A DNA stretch of 64,000 bases from Planococcus citri (GCF_950023065.1 NC_088681.1:64390836-64454835), one strand, 5' to 3'; positions 41,901 to 51,773 are shown, counted from the stretch's first letter. Numbers and translations are program-made. The notes: generated by a model from the sequence alone, not told the origin.

Positions 41901-44900
41901 AAATCAAGTCACGAGTTCATCATTCAAAACAATTGGGCAGAAATTTTATCTGATTGAGGAAATCGTTCACGAATTGATTTTGTAATGTATGTATTATTAT
42001 TATTACGAACAATTGAATCAAAAATCGATCAAATCGTTCGCGAACGAAAGATTCTATTTTATTGAACTCCGAAAATTTGAGATTAAAATTGATTTGCTGA
42101 TGAGAGAATTTAAAGGAAAGGTCCTTAATATAATTTTTTCGAATTTTCTTATAGTTGCTTTCAACTTTTGAACTGTTTTTTTTTTTTTTTTTTTTTTTAT
42201 TTAAAGTGGAAAGATTTTTTCCTATAGTAATTATTTCATCTAAATTTTGATTTGTGAAAGATTTCCATGTTTTTTAAGACATTCAAAAATACGAAAAAAA
42301 TCTACGTAATGGAAAGTGACTTATGAAACACTTGTCATGGAAAAAAATTGTGACATTGTAGGCCATTTTTCTTATTATTATTATTATGACGCATACTTAA
42401 GGAAAGAATCAAAGAAAGTTTACGAGAAACGCCTCTTTAGAGTTTTTAAATCCCGAAATTTCATAGCAGAATATCTTTTCGTTGCATGAGATTTCGTCTC
42501 ATATAAAAAAAAAACTACTGCAGAAGTTGAAACTAAATAGCCCCGAAGACATGTTTTTATCTCTAGGATGCAATTGAATGACTCAGAATAATAGCCTTCA
42601 TTTAGTTCATTTGCACAATTGAAGGCGAGAAAAAAAATGCAATTATAGATCATTTCAATTTGAATTACGATCATCTTTTACGTAACGTTTGCTTAGAATT
42701 AGATAAAGCTCGATAATTACTCGTACTTTCCTTCTATTTAATCTTTTGATCGCCATAAGAACAATCGAGATAAGCGAATATATAATATAGGTAGGTATAC
42801 TTTTTTGATTAGGCACGAACACGTCCAAAAAGGAATAAATGACTCTTTATGTAATCGGGTCACCTTTTCAATTTGAGCACTCTTATATGTACTACTCGTA
42901 TTAAATTAATTCACGAATTTATTCATTTTTTCTAATAATTTTTATTTTCTATAATACCTCCGATTCATCGACGTTATCTGCAAATTTGATTTTATCTACG
43001 TTCTGCGACTATCTTTCTCACTATCGTGAAAAATCCGAATACCTCTGGCACTTTTAATATAGATCAGTAGAACTTCCATTTCAAAAATCAGTCATTTATT
43101 TCGACCTTTTCGTCTTGAGAACACCTATTTCGGATTAACTGATCCGAAATGCGCGTTAGACTAACGATTTTGGCCTTTTTCTTAGTAAGTTGCATTAATT
43201 TTTATTGTTTTATTTCTTTACTTACGTGTATGGGTGAGTTGATTATTCGCGGTATTTGTATTTTTTTACAAATATTCGTCGTTTGTCAAATATTTATTAT
43301 TGGAGGCTTCAAGTGTGGGTATTTATGCTTTTAAGTATAATGATGCGGAAAATATTTATTGTTTAGTGAGGTGCCTAGTCCTTGAAGATGTGCAAATCTA
43401 CTTCATGTTATTTTCTTAGAATGTAGGTTTTTTTTCACGTTATCGATGAGTACCTATTTTTAGTGATTTTCCGCTTGAGTTGGGTTATTTACTTAATTTT
43501 AAAGAGAAAAATGTGCAATTCGTTTTGAAAAAATGGATTACCGTATACTCGTATGATAGATTTCTGATTCACTCGAATTTATATCGTATAGGTAGGTAAG
43601 TTGATGATTTTGAATTTTTCTTCGTGGAAAATTTATTAGAATACAGAGGAGTTTGTTTGATGAATTAATCATTCAGAACGATTTCGTAATATCTACAAAT
43701 AATGCTTGTGAGCTTGAAGTTTGTTCATTTTTTTTTGAAAGAATTCAGTCGTCTTTTTAAATGATTCCGTGGCGTTCAATTCATCACACGAATCACGAGT
43801 AAACGATTGACAAGGTGAAAATAATTGTCGATTTGTCGTACGTCGGTGTAATTTTCAAAGTCATGGGTACTCGTATGATTCATGTTTCTCATTCGAAGAT
43901 AAAAATTTTGAAATTAATTACATTACCTAATGGTGATGATAATGAGGTTATCGTAGAACGAAATTAAAATTTATTATTGGATTGGCAAAATAGTGCAAAT
44001 TAATTTCAGTTTTTTTTTTTTTTTTTTTTTTCAGGGAAAAACTGTTTTTATCTATTTTTAAAACTCATTAGACATTAGATTACTCATTTCCTTAATTCCA
44101 CAAAAAATGTCATTTAAATTTTGAAAATTTACCTGCTAAAATTCTTTTTTTTGCTTGAAATTGCGTGTAAATTATTCAGTTTGTTGATTAATTAACAATT
44201 TATGTAGCAGAAAATTGTGCATTTTTGTTTGCAAAATGATTCTCTCATAAATCAGTATTTCGAGTTTGGTTGCAAATTTTCGTTCATTTGATTTTGGTAT
44301 GTGATGAACAATCTACAAAAAATTTAATTTTGTTGAAAATAATTTTTTTAAATTTATATTCGATTCAGTCGTTTGTGAATAATTCCACGAAGAATCGATT
44401 CAACGATTCGGGAACGATTTGCTTGGTATTTAGTTCAATCGTACATGAGTAGTTCGATCAAATTTTAGTTCATTCTTTGTGAATGATCATTTGACCAATT
44501 TCCAATTCACTATTGAGTTATTATTTTTTCAGTCATTGTGAATAATTTGTTCAAGAATCAATGGATTTGTTTTCGAACGATGTGATAAAATTGGTACGAA
44601 TCGTTCACGAACGATTAGATCAATTTTTGATTTAATTTTTTATTATTGTGAATGATTTGTTCCAGACTAAATCCATTTGTTTTTGAACGATTTGATAAAA
44701 TTCAAAAGAATCGTTCGCGAACGATAAAGCAAATCGTTCACGAACGATTTAACCAAATTTTTAATTCAATTTTTCGTGATGATGGTTTATTGAAGAATTG
44801 ATTCAGAAGTTCGTGAAAATTTTTCTCACTAGGTCTCCTTCGTTCGTTCAGTCGTTCGCGAACGATCATTTTTTGATTCATTCGTTCGTAATAATGATTC

Positions 44901-47900
44901 ATTGATGAAGAATTATTTCAGTCGTTCTTGAATGATTTGTTCGATAATGAAATTGAATCCCAATTGTTTTCGAACGAATTCATGAAATTTATGTGAACCG
45001 TTCACGAACGATTTAGCCATTTTTTTTCAATTTTTTGTGATGATGACTCATTGAAGAATTAATACAAATTTCAGAAGTTCGTGAAAAATTTCAACACTCG
45101 GCCTACTTTATTTAGTCTTTCGCGAACGATTCGACCATTTTTTGATTCATTCGTTCGAAATAATGATTCATTGAAGAATTAATTCAGTGGTTCTTGAACT
45201 TGAATGACATGATTAGTTCTAGAATGAATCCCAATTGTTTTCGAACGAATTCATGAAATTCATGTGAACCGTTCACGAACGATTTTCCTTATCGTTCGCG
45301 AACGATTTAACCAATTTTTTTTCAATTTTTTGTGATGATGACTCATTGAAAAATTAATACAAATTTCAGAAGTTCGTGAAAAATTTCATCACCCAGCCTA
45401 CTTTGTTCAGTCGTTCGCGAACGATTTGACCATTTTTTGATTCATTCGTTCAAAATAATGATTCATTGAAGAATTGATTCTGTCGTTCTTGAATGATTTG
45501 TTCTAGAATGAATCCCAATTTTTATCGAACGAATTCATGAAATTCATGTGAACCGTTCACGAACGATTTTCCTTATCGATCGCGAACGATTTAACCAATT
45601 TTTTTCAATTTTTTGTGATGATGATCCATTGAAGAATTAATACAAATTCCAGAAGTTCGTGAAAATTTCATCACCAAGCATGCTTTGTTCAGTCGTTCGC
45701 GAACGATTTGATCATTTTTTGATTCATTCGTTCCAAATAACGATTCATTGTAGAATTAATTCAGTTGTTCTTGAATGATTTGTTCTAGAATGAATCCCAA
45801 AAATTGTTTTCGAATGAGTTCTTGAAATTTATGTGAGCCGTTCACGAACGATTCGCCTTATTCGTTCGTGAACGATTCATGTAACTAATTTTTATTTGAT
45901 TTTTCGTGATGATGGTTCATTGAAGAATTGATTCAGAACTTCGTAAAACATTTTCCTTCTCACTAGGTCCACTTTGTTCAGTCATTCGCGAACGATTTGA
46001 GCATTTTTTAATTCATTCGTTCGTTATAATGATTCATTGAATAATCAATTCAAAATTTCGTGAACGATTTTGGTTCTGGTATTTTTGTGAGTGAAGAGAA
46101 ACGCTCAAATTGCTGTCCAAACGCTGCGAATGATCAACTCATTAATGAGTCGTGACCTCATCATTAAACGTTCGTGAATGATTCTTTTCGATATAATGTG
46201 ATCAAGTTGGTGTACCTATGAATTTTTTTTTGAACATTCGTTCATCAATTCATCATGAATTTTGCTTTTTGCAACCGATTCAGCGAGCTTCGGATTCGAT
46301 TACTTATTCCTTAAATGATTCTTTCAAGAATCGATCTGCTTGTTCACGAATTATTTGTCTGATTTTGTTCGAAATTTTGATCAATATTTCAAGAACGATT
46401 TGTTCGTGATTTGATTGGTTGTTTGCGAACGATCTAGATGATTTTCAATCCAATCGTTTGTGGATGATCTATTCAAGTCTTCGTACCGGGGGGGGGGGGG
46501 GGGGGTAAATTTCAAAAATTTGTATTTTCCTTCATTTTTGATTATTTTTTTATCACGATGACTCAGCTCTAAAAATAGATGGAAGGTCGTGTGCCCTAAA
46601 TTTTTTGAAAATTAAGTACTTACTACTTACCTACCCACAAAAAATCGTTCGAGCTAAAATAGAGTCTGTAAAATAATTTCTCTGAAAATGGAGCACTCCT
46701 TGAATGCCAAAATTCTGCAAGGAAACGTTCCATTTTGAATTTGGCAAATATTTTCCTCCATTTAGAAATATCTTGATGCTCGTAAAGCTTCCTCATTGGC
46801 ACGAAACTTGGTCGAACAATCTTGACTTACCTACATCTGTGGATTCAATTTTTCTTCGATTTCGACCATTTTGAGTTCAAGGTTAAGGATGCACCACCGA
46901 GCAGACAATACCCACGATTCGATAAGCATTTCACAGCGCATCGACTCGATATCTCGACTTCTTTTCCGATCAACGCTCTGATTGAAATATGGGCCAATTC
47001 GTTCCGTATCCACGACCTAGGACGCAATTTGATTCGCGAGCTAGAGCCCTCCAGCTATGATATCGAGTATAGGAAAAAAATCGGAAATATCGTTCGCTCG
47101 TTGTCGATCAAAGTAGTCGCGAATTCAATTCAACAGGTACTTTCTTTTCCGTCAGCTCGCGATGGGTGCGACCTTAAGGTGGAGTGGTAGACGTGTCGGC
47201 TCCATCATTGGTTATCAAACGATTCATCGGATCGGTGTAATCGGTTTATAGTTTGATTGAATTTATATTATCTACTTGTACGTATGTGGACGACTAGACG
47301 CGAAAGTTTATCAATTTTATGACTCGTATTGACCTTTTCGTCGTACGAGATGAAAATACTCCGAAAAAATTCCTAATAGCGTACTTATTAGTGTGAATTA
47401 ATTAAATAGCTCGGGGTCGCATTATACTCGTAGGTTATCTGATTCATATACGATGCTTCCGATTGTAGGTTAGGTTAGGTATGATTTTAAGGACCCCTTT
47501 CGCCTTCTTTTCAAAGTACCTATGCTTCATAAGCGCGTTTAATTAAATCGTTCGTCGAGCTAATCGAGCATGTAGGGCGGTAATTAATGCGCTCCTCGGT
47601 GATTGAATACTATACTTGTACGTATAGTATGTAGGTACCTACGTTGTAATGTATGATTGTGTGTACGTCTTCAATTCAATATAGTCTGGTAACTTTGTGC
47701 CTCTCGTGTCGAGTAGGTATGAGCTACTCGGATTAAGTGAAAGTTTCCACACAACGATTTAACAAGAGCCGTTTTATCGCAAACATTGTTTTTATAGCGA
47801 AGAGTTAAAGGCGTGCCGCCAAAGTAAACATTATATCAAAATAAATATAGACGTTTCGTCGTGTCTTGTACACGTACTCGTACAGTACTCTATACACTTG

Positions 47901-48107
47901 TTCGATAATATTAATCTAACGGTACCCTTTCTATTATTTGTACTACAGGGTCTAGCATATTCGATCGACGAAAGACAGAAATTGGGAATTCTCGGATTAG
48001 TACCACCGGCAGTGCAAACGCAAGAACAGCAATTGGAACAAGCCAAAGCGAATCTCGATCGTCTCACCGTACCCTTAGATAAATATGTTTATTTATCGAA
48101 TTTATCC
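11490..48107 (+). CDS. Men: NADP-dependent malic enzyme, N-terminal part (gene continues past the window)
   Basis: Three exons join in phase: 11490-11560, 17442-17694 and 47949-48107, giving residues 1-161. The last two encode the malic-enzyme start, RGTDFVKDGRLNK spliced to GLAYSIDERQKLGILGLVPP and then LDKYVYLSNLS, which is diagnostic for the family. The enzyme decarboxylates malate to pyruvate and makes NADPH for lipid synthesis. The exons carrying the catalytic Tyr, Lys, the metal site and the NADP fold are not found before 64000, so the CDS is 3'-partial here. Residues 1-108 are a family-variable leader beginning MGNTAAISAKTCYCDCC, which is unlike a mitochondrial presequence, so a cytosolic enzyme is likely. 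The introns are extremely long and packed with repeats and transposons, including an LTR element in the same orientation. Confidence 0.85.
12940..15700. repeat. About 300-bp tandem repeat array in Men intron 1
   Basis: The marker GAAATCGAAAATCGCTCTGG followed by AGGCTCCAGAATGACTC recurs, with changes, at about 13286, 13811, 14094, 14400, 14715, 15001, 15320 and 15592. Most steps are 280-320 bp. Each unit also has a TTCAGACAAGAC(T/A)AAG block, a T-rich block and a GAGGTGTTTTCC block. Copies differ by many substitutions and by the length of A/T/G runs, so the array is old. Confidence 0.8.
16320..16740. repeat. Two diverged outlying copies of the intron 1 repeat
   Basis: CTGGAGAAAATCCACG followed by TTCTGGAGGCTCCAG at about 16340, and a weaker copy at about 16670, resemble the core of the ~300-bp array to the left, spaced by about 330 bp. 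Confidence 0.5.
17442..17694 (+). CDS. Men: Men coding exon 2
   Basis: Acceptor TTTGCGCAG ends at 17441 and donor GTAAGA starts at 17695. The exon begins with the third base of a codon and ends in phase 0, matching exons 1 and 3. It encodes a Ser/Thr/Asn-rich variable stretch and then GYSLGPGFNTFRGTDFVKDG and RLNK, the conserved entry into the malic enzyme N-terminal domain. Confidence 0.8.
17695..20279. other. Start of Men intron 2, no gene seen
   Basis: AT-rich intronic DNA. A 185-codon open frame at 17813-18370 has no ATG-initiated domain that I recognise and looks like chance. A 15-base G run lies at 19267-19281. Confidence 0.5.
20280..22060. repeat. Degenerate ~200-290 bp repeats in Men intron 2
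   Basis: Variants of GAGCATAAAATTTCCCATCA recur at about 20610, 20838, 21050, 21574, 21755 and 21915. Each is followed by a GAGATGTTTTGAGTTGAAAT-like block and a T/A-rich block. The spacing is irregular and identity low, so this is an old, decayed array. Confidence 0.55.
20537..20568 (+). repeat. (GGGA)n microsatellite
   Basis: About eight uninterrupted GGGA units followed by GGGG. On the G-rich strand it has the pattern expected of G-quadruplex-forming DNA. Confidence 0.9.
22061..24829. other. Men intron 2, no gene seen
   Basis: No exon or complete transposon is supported. TACAGGGTGTTTCG at about 22994 resembles one end of a mariner-type element, but no partner end was found. A 12-base G run is at 23992-24003. 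C-rich patches at 22203-22240 and 24411-24430 are low-complexity. Confidence 0.5.
24830..26560. repeat. About 134-bp satellite-like array rich in ATCGAT words
   Basis: The word CGATCAATCG marks units at 25131, 25265, 25416, 25551, 25685, about 25827, about 25957, 26093 and 26235, steps of 131-151 bp. The longer word GATTGAAAATCGATCAATCG recurs at about 25121 and 25541, so a three-unit, ~420-bp higher-order period is overlaid. Each unit also holds AATCGCAAAAATCGACTT followed closely by TTTGCGATTTTCGATTCC, an imperfect inverted repeat able to form a short hairpin. Confidence 0.85.
26561..30951. other. Men intron 2, no gene seen
   Basis: AT-rich sequence with no supported exon. TACAGGGTGGTTCATATG at about 28462 looks like a lone mariner-type terminus. 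The stretch 29500-30100 has a slightly different composition and may be an old non-coding transposon remnant, but nothing identifies it. An 11-base G run is at 30437-30447. Confidence 0.45.
30952..31924 (-). mobile_element. Tc1/mariner-type transposon, 973 bp, degenerate
   Basis: The ends are perfect 30-bp inverted repeats beginning CAGGGTGTTCCAGAATAACC. The element is flanked on both sides by TA, the target duplication of Tc1/mariner elements. Reading the minus strand gives broken pieces of a transposase. They include NEAHFYLNG near 31700, the area of the first catalytic Asp (here Asn-Glu, not Asp-Glu), and further fragments toward 31100. Stops and frame changes interrupt the frame and the N-terminal DNA-binding part is missing. 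It is therefore non-autonomous. Confidence 0.9.
31080..31720 (-). pseudogene. Decayed mariner-type transposase remnant
   Basis: Minus-strand fragments resemble the catalytic region of insect mariner-like DDE transposases: NEAHFYLNGEVNNWNVRF first, then a stretch like the family's VTVWCG...GPY block, then a FFYG-like block toward 31300. In-frame stops and missing segments show it is dead. The helix-turn-helix part of a full transposase is absent between this and the right TIR. Confidence 0.7.
31925..35251. other. Men intron 2, no gene seen
   Basis: No exon supported. It contains a CCTT/CCTG-rich simple repeat at about 32365-32395 and ordinary AT-rich sequence. Short open frames on both strands at 32221-32672 overlap each other and contain the simple repeat, so I do not treat them as genes. 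Confidence 0.5.
35252..36224. mobile_element. Non-coding TIR element (MITE-like), 973 bp, TA-flanked
   Basis: The ends are inverted repeats of 25 bp with three mismatches, beginning GGGGAAAGTC and running to GTGCGCA. TA flanks both ends. The word GCGCACTATT or its complement recurs inside at about 35432, 35484, 35820 and 36183, mostly near the ends, as expected for transposase-binding subterminal repeats. There is no transposase frame. TA flanks and TIRs suggest mobilisation by a Tc1/mariner-superfamily enzyme. Confidence 0.8.
36573..38752 (+). pseudogene. LINE ORF2 fragment: endonuclease C-terminus and reverse transcriptase
   Basis: Two overlapping frames form one protein. The first (from 36573, open to 37148) carries the end of the EEP endonuclease, with its SDHYPV motif, and a linker. 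The second (from about 37125 to 38752) carries the RT: NYRPISLLSVVSKVYEKLI, the first Asp in VVYLDLKKAFDTVNH, SGVPQGSILGPLLFLIYIND and the catalytic FADDLAIVYS. The C-terminal domain follows (NYLGIKLDSKFLWDEH ... LQNWAIRHLAGL). The break falls in the G-rich run around 37106-37124, consistent with a small indel. Apart from 5' truncation this is the only disabling change I found, so the insertion is fairly young. Without the upstream ORF and promoter it cannot be autonomous. Confidence 0.88.
36573..39255 (+). mobile_element. 5'-truncated non-LTR retrotransposon (LINE, Jockey/L2/CR1-like)
   Basis: Homology begins abruptly at about 36573, inside the endonuclease domain (AIISDHYPVHIDLEF), and runs through a complete reverse transcriptase to TGA at 38750-38752. 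A 3' UTR follows, probably to about 39255, where TTTGTAAAATTTGAAGTCAA precedes unrelated sequence. Target duplications were not identified. The element lies in the same direction as Men. Confidence 0.85.
39445..42050. repeat. Palindrome array, left half (TCGTTCGCGAACGA)
   Basis: The 14-bp perfect palindrome TCGTTCGCGAACGA occurs at least 12 times, at 39880, 40006, 40125, 40251, 40386, 40505, 40639, 40758, 40890, 41148, 41526 and 42034, with further one-base variants. Spacings alternate around 119 and 126-135 bp, so the true unit is a ~250-bp dimer. On this strand the palindrome is preceded by GATTGAATCAAAAATTGGTC or by TCACGAACGACTGA...TTGTTCAAA. Confidence 0.9.
42051..44364. other. Spacer between the two palindrome arrays, no gene seen
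   Basis: About 2.3 kb of ordinary AT-rich sequence without the palindrome and without a supported exon. It has poly-T runs near 42179-42199 and 44010-44031, close to the edges of the two arrays. Confidence 0.6.
44365..46460. repeat. Palindrome array, right half, in opposite orientation
   Basis: The same TCGTTCGCGAACGA palindrome recurs (44710, 44852, 45292, 45411, 45693 and variants), with units of about 280 bp. Here it is followed by TTTGACCATTTTTTGATTCA and TTCGTTC...ATGATTCATTGAAGAATT, the reverse complement of the sequence that precedes the palindrome in the left array. The two arrays are therefore inverted copies of one family facing each other. Confidence 0.88.
46461..47948. other. End of Men intron 2
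   Basis: It contains an 18-base G run (46488-46505). An open, more GC-rich stretch at about 46880-47136 ends at a possible donor, but it has no clear acceptor or ATG and no recognised similarity. Otherwise no gene is seen. Confidence 0.45.
47949..48107 (+). CDS. Men: Men coding exon 3
   Basis: Acceptor TACTACAG ends at 47948 and donor GTAAGT starts at 48108. Fifty-three codons, phase 0 at both ends. It encodes GLAYSIDERQKLGILGLVPP and LDRLTVPLDKYVYLSNLS, the start of the malic enzyme N-terminal domain. In the family the next residues are DRNE-like and lead to the active-site Tyr. That exon is not seen in the remaining 15.9 kb. Confidence 0.9.
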
Positions 48108-48654
48108 GTAAGTTTTGATTTTTTTTTTGTTGCAAATTTGTAACTTTTTTTTCTTGAAAATGAGAGTTGATGAGAAGTCGAGAAAAAAATGACTTATAGA
48201 TTACCTGATTTCACCTCATCTACCCCCTCCATCATTTTTTTTTATCAAAGTCCTATCTCTCTTCATTCCCAATAAGCTGAAATTAAGTGGTGGAATATCC
48301 CCCTCAGTTCCTGATTTTTTTTTCAAAATAATCTGCTATGGAGACATTGAAGGTTTGAATCTGAAAAAAAAAACTATATAGTTGGGGAGCCTGCTTAGGA
48401 TCTATTGTACCCCCCCCCCGGTCGATCCTCCTGGACAACTATTTTCTTAAAGCGGTAGTCCTGAGGAACATTTCTGGCCCTTATACTCAAAAAAAAGTGG
48501 TCCTACTTACAAAATGGCGGCCATTTTGATTGACAGGTCAGCCGAAATCGCAGATTTTGCGTTCCAACATAGGACTTGCAAGATTTTTTTTAAACCGTAC
48601 AAAGGTAGATCGAAAGATCAGACAAAAATTAATCACCTGTCAAAATTTCAAGTG

Positions 48655-49770
48655 CTAAAGTGCGTTTTTCGATTTCTGGTGAATTTTTGAAAATCAAATT
48701 TAGGCCAAAAATGAGGGAAAAAAATCAAAATTTTACCAAATTGACCAAGAAAGCTGAAATTTGGGATATACCCTATTTTCGACATGGCAAATCGATTGGA
48801 AACTGTTCCAACCCGTTTTGAGCAGTTCTGGAGGCTCCAGCAGATTTTTGGAACTCGAAATTCCCACAAAATTTCATCAAATGGAGTTGAATAGCCGAAA
48901 TTTACTCTGCAAACTAATTTCAATACGCTACGAAGTCAACTGCAGGCGGATTTCAAGTCGTTTTGGAGCCTCCAGCGATGTTTTGAAAGTTACTGGAGCC
49001 TCCAGTAGATTTTTGAAACTTGAAATTTCCCCAAAATTTCATCAAACGGAGATAGAAAGTCGAAATTCATTCGGCAAACTAATTTCAATACGCTACGAAG
49101 TCAACTGCTGGTGGATTTCAAGTCGGTTTGGAGCCTCCAGCGACTTTTTGAAAGGTCGTATGGCGTTTTTTGGAAAATTGCAATTTCCAAAAAGTAGCTG
49201 GAAGCTTCAAAACCATTTGAAACCATCATGTAGTCGACTTCATACGTATTGAAATTGGTTTGCGAAGTAAATTTCAGCTTGCCAACTCCATTTGGTAAAA
49301 TGTTGCGGAATTTTAAGTTTCAAAAGTCTACTGGAGGCTCCAGTAATTTTCAAAAACTCGCTGGAGGCTCCAAAATGACTTGAACCCACCTGAAGTCGTC
49401 TTCAGAAGGTGTTAAAATTGGAGTGTACAAAATATCAGCTTTCCATCGCCATTTGATAAAATTTTGTGAAAATTTGAATTTCAGAAATCTGCTGAAGGCA
49501 CCAGTAATTTTCAAAAAGTCGCTGGAGGCTCAAAAACGACTTGAAATTTACTTGCAGTACTTTCTAGCGCATTGAAATTAGGTAGCAGAATACATTTCAG
49601 CTTTCCAACTCCATTTTTCAAAAATCTGCTGGAGGCTCCAGAACTGCTCAAAACAGTTTGAAATAGTTTCCAATCGATTTGTCATGTCGAAAATACGGTA
49701 TAGCCCAAATTTCGGCTTTCTTGGTCAATTAAGTGCATTTCTTGATTTTTGGGTGATTTTTTAAAAATCA
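48655..49770. repeat. Foldback repeat of about 1.1 kb with GGAGGCTCCAG motifs
   Basis: The left end has CAAATTGACCAAGAAAGC, GACATGGCAAATCGATTGGA and GAGCAGTTCTGGAGGCTCCA. The right end carries their complements in reverse order (49614-49730). Inner blocks also pair across a centre near 49215: AATACGCTACGAAGTC and TTTGGAGCCTCCAGCGA on the left answer complements on the right. Each arm is itself built of two or three related ~180-bp units. Diverged copies of the left arm continue to about 50240. Confidence 0.75.
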
Positions 49771-50365
49771 AACAATCGAAAATGGGAAAACATCAAAATT
49801 TTACCAAATTGACTTAAAAAGTTTAAATCTTTTTTCGACCTTACTATAAATCGATTAGAAACGGTTTCGAACCATTTTGAGCAATTCTGGAGCTTCCAGT
49901 CGATTTCTAAACGTTGAAATTTCCACAAAATTTTACGTATAATTTCAACATGATGAGTTGATTGTAGATGGCTTCAAAGTCGTTCTAGAGCCTCCAGAAG
50001 TATTTTGCAAGTTCCAGAGTTGAAAAATAATTTGGACGGTTTTCAGGGAACTTTTTAAAAACTTGGAATCTCTAAAATACAACTGCATGGAAGTTCCAAA
50101 ACAGCTTGAAACTATCTCCAAGCGACTTAAAATATTGAAATTAGAGTGTAAAGGTAGATTTCAGTTTTCGAACTTCATTGGGCAAACTTCTGATATACGA
50201 TTTGGAACAGTTTCCAATCAATTTGGGGGGGGGGGGGTCGAAAATTGGCTAAATACTAAATTTCAGATTTTTTGATTAATTTGGTAAAATTTTAATTTTT
50301 TTCCATTTTTGGACCAAAATTTGGCTTTTGGGTCGTTCGTCAACTCAACCAAAAAAAGGCGATTT

Positions 50366-51773
50366 TGAAAGTCATGTCTTTCGATTTCGCTCAATTTTTT
50401 TTACAATATATACCCATCCAGTAAGTAAGAACCCCGCAATTAGTTTGGTGCCAGCTCTCTCAGTGGGTGGGTGGGGGCCTGGGGGGGCTTCCATTATTTC
50501 CACATTGTCTCGAGGTACTCAACTTCAGCAGCCCATTTCTCCAAAACTATGATACTTTAATCAAAACTGATTTCACAGTTCAAAAGGGCATTGCATTCAG
50601 AACTTTTTAAGCATTTTGAAATTTTCAAAAGTTGAAAGTTGAACTTTCAAATTGAAAGTTCAAATTTCAAAATGGCGCTGTAAGTGGAAGCTACCATTTA
50701 AAATTTCGAAAAAATTTCCATAGATATACCTTTTGATGCGGTATTGAAATATTCAAGTTTCGAGATGGAATCTTTTAATGGAGGGGGAGCACCCCCACCA
50801 CCAAATTTGGGCGAAACTTTTGAAAAAAATCTGGGGCATGTGATATATCGAATTCTATGTTTTTGGTGACGTTGAACACGAATATGACGTCAGATTTTTG
50901 ATAGGACCCTATCCATGGCCCCCAGCACCTCCCCAAAGGGGGTAAAAGTTCAAAAAAGTGTTTTGTTCGTGCGACACATAGAATAGTATGTTTTTGGTGA
51001 CGCTGAACACGAATATGACGTCAGATTTTTGATTGGACCCCATCCACGGCCCCCAACATTTTTTTTGTTGGAATTTTACCTATTGGGGGAGGTTCTGGGG
51101 GCCATTGGTGAGGTCGATTTAAAAAACCATGGCTATATTCGTGTTCAGCGATATCAAAAACATACTATTTCATGTGTCACACGAATGTAATCCTTTTTTT
51201 GGTTACCCCCTTTGGGGAGGTGCTGGGGGCCATGGATGGGGTCCTATCATAAATCTGACATCGTATTCGTGTTCAGCGTCATCAAAAACATAGAATTTGA
51301 TATATGTACATGCCCTAGATTTTTTTCAAAAGTTTCACCCAAAATCGGGGGTGGGGGTGCCCCCCTTGATTAAGAGATCTCATCTCAAAACTTGAATATT
51401 TCGAAAAAGCATCAAAAGGTACATCTATGGAAATTTTTTCGAAATTTTAAATGGTAGCTCCCACTTACAGCGTCATTTTCAAATTTGAACTTTCAATTTA
51501 AAAGTTCAACTTTCAACTTTTGAAAATTTCAAAATGCTTAAAAAGTTCTAAATGCAATGCCCTTTCAAACTGTGAAATCTGTTTTGATCAAAGTATCATA
51601 GTTTCGGAGGAATGGGCTGCTGAAGTTGAGTACCTCGAGACAATGTGAAAATAATGGAAGCCCCCCACCCAACCTCTGAGGGGGCTGGCACCAAACTAAT
51701 TGTGGGGTTCTACTTACTGGATGGGTATATATTGTGAAAAAAATTTGAGCGAAATCGAAAGACATGACTCAAA
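50366..51773. repeat. Long inverted repeat (foldback), arms of about 700 bp
   Basis: Starting with GTCATGTCTTTCGATTTCGC at about 50371, nearly every block of the left arm returns as its reverse complement, ending with GCGAAATCGAAAGACATGAC near 51768. The centre is near 51070. Pairs include ATATACCCATCCAGTAAGTA, CTCGAGGTACTCAACTTCAG and ATGGCCCCCAGCACCTCCCC. Arms look well matched, with small indels. Within each arm a ~150-bp block (GTGACG(T/C)TGAACACGAATAT) is duplicated. No coding capacity. Confidence 0.9.

Noticed and set aside
39445..46460. CRISPR-like array because of regularly spaced palindromic repeats
   Set aside because: The host is a eukaryote, the spacers are themselves repeated, and the units are degenerate; it is an intronic satellite.
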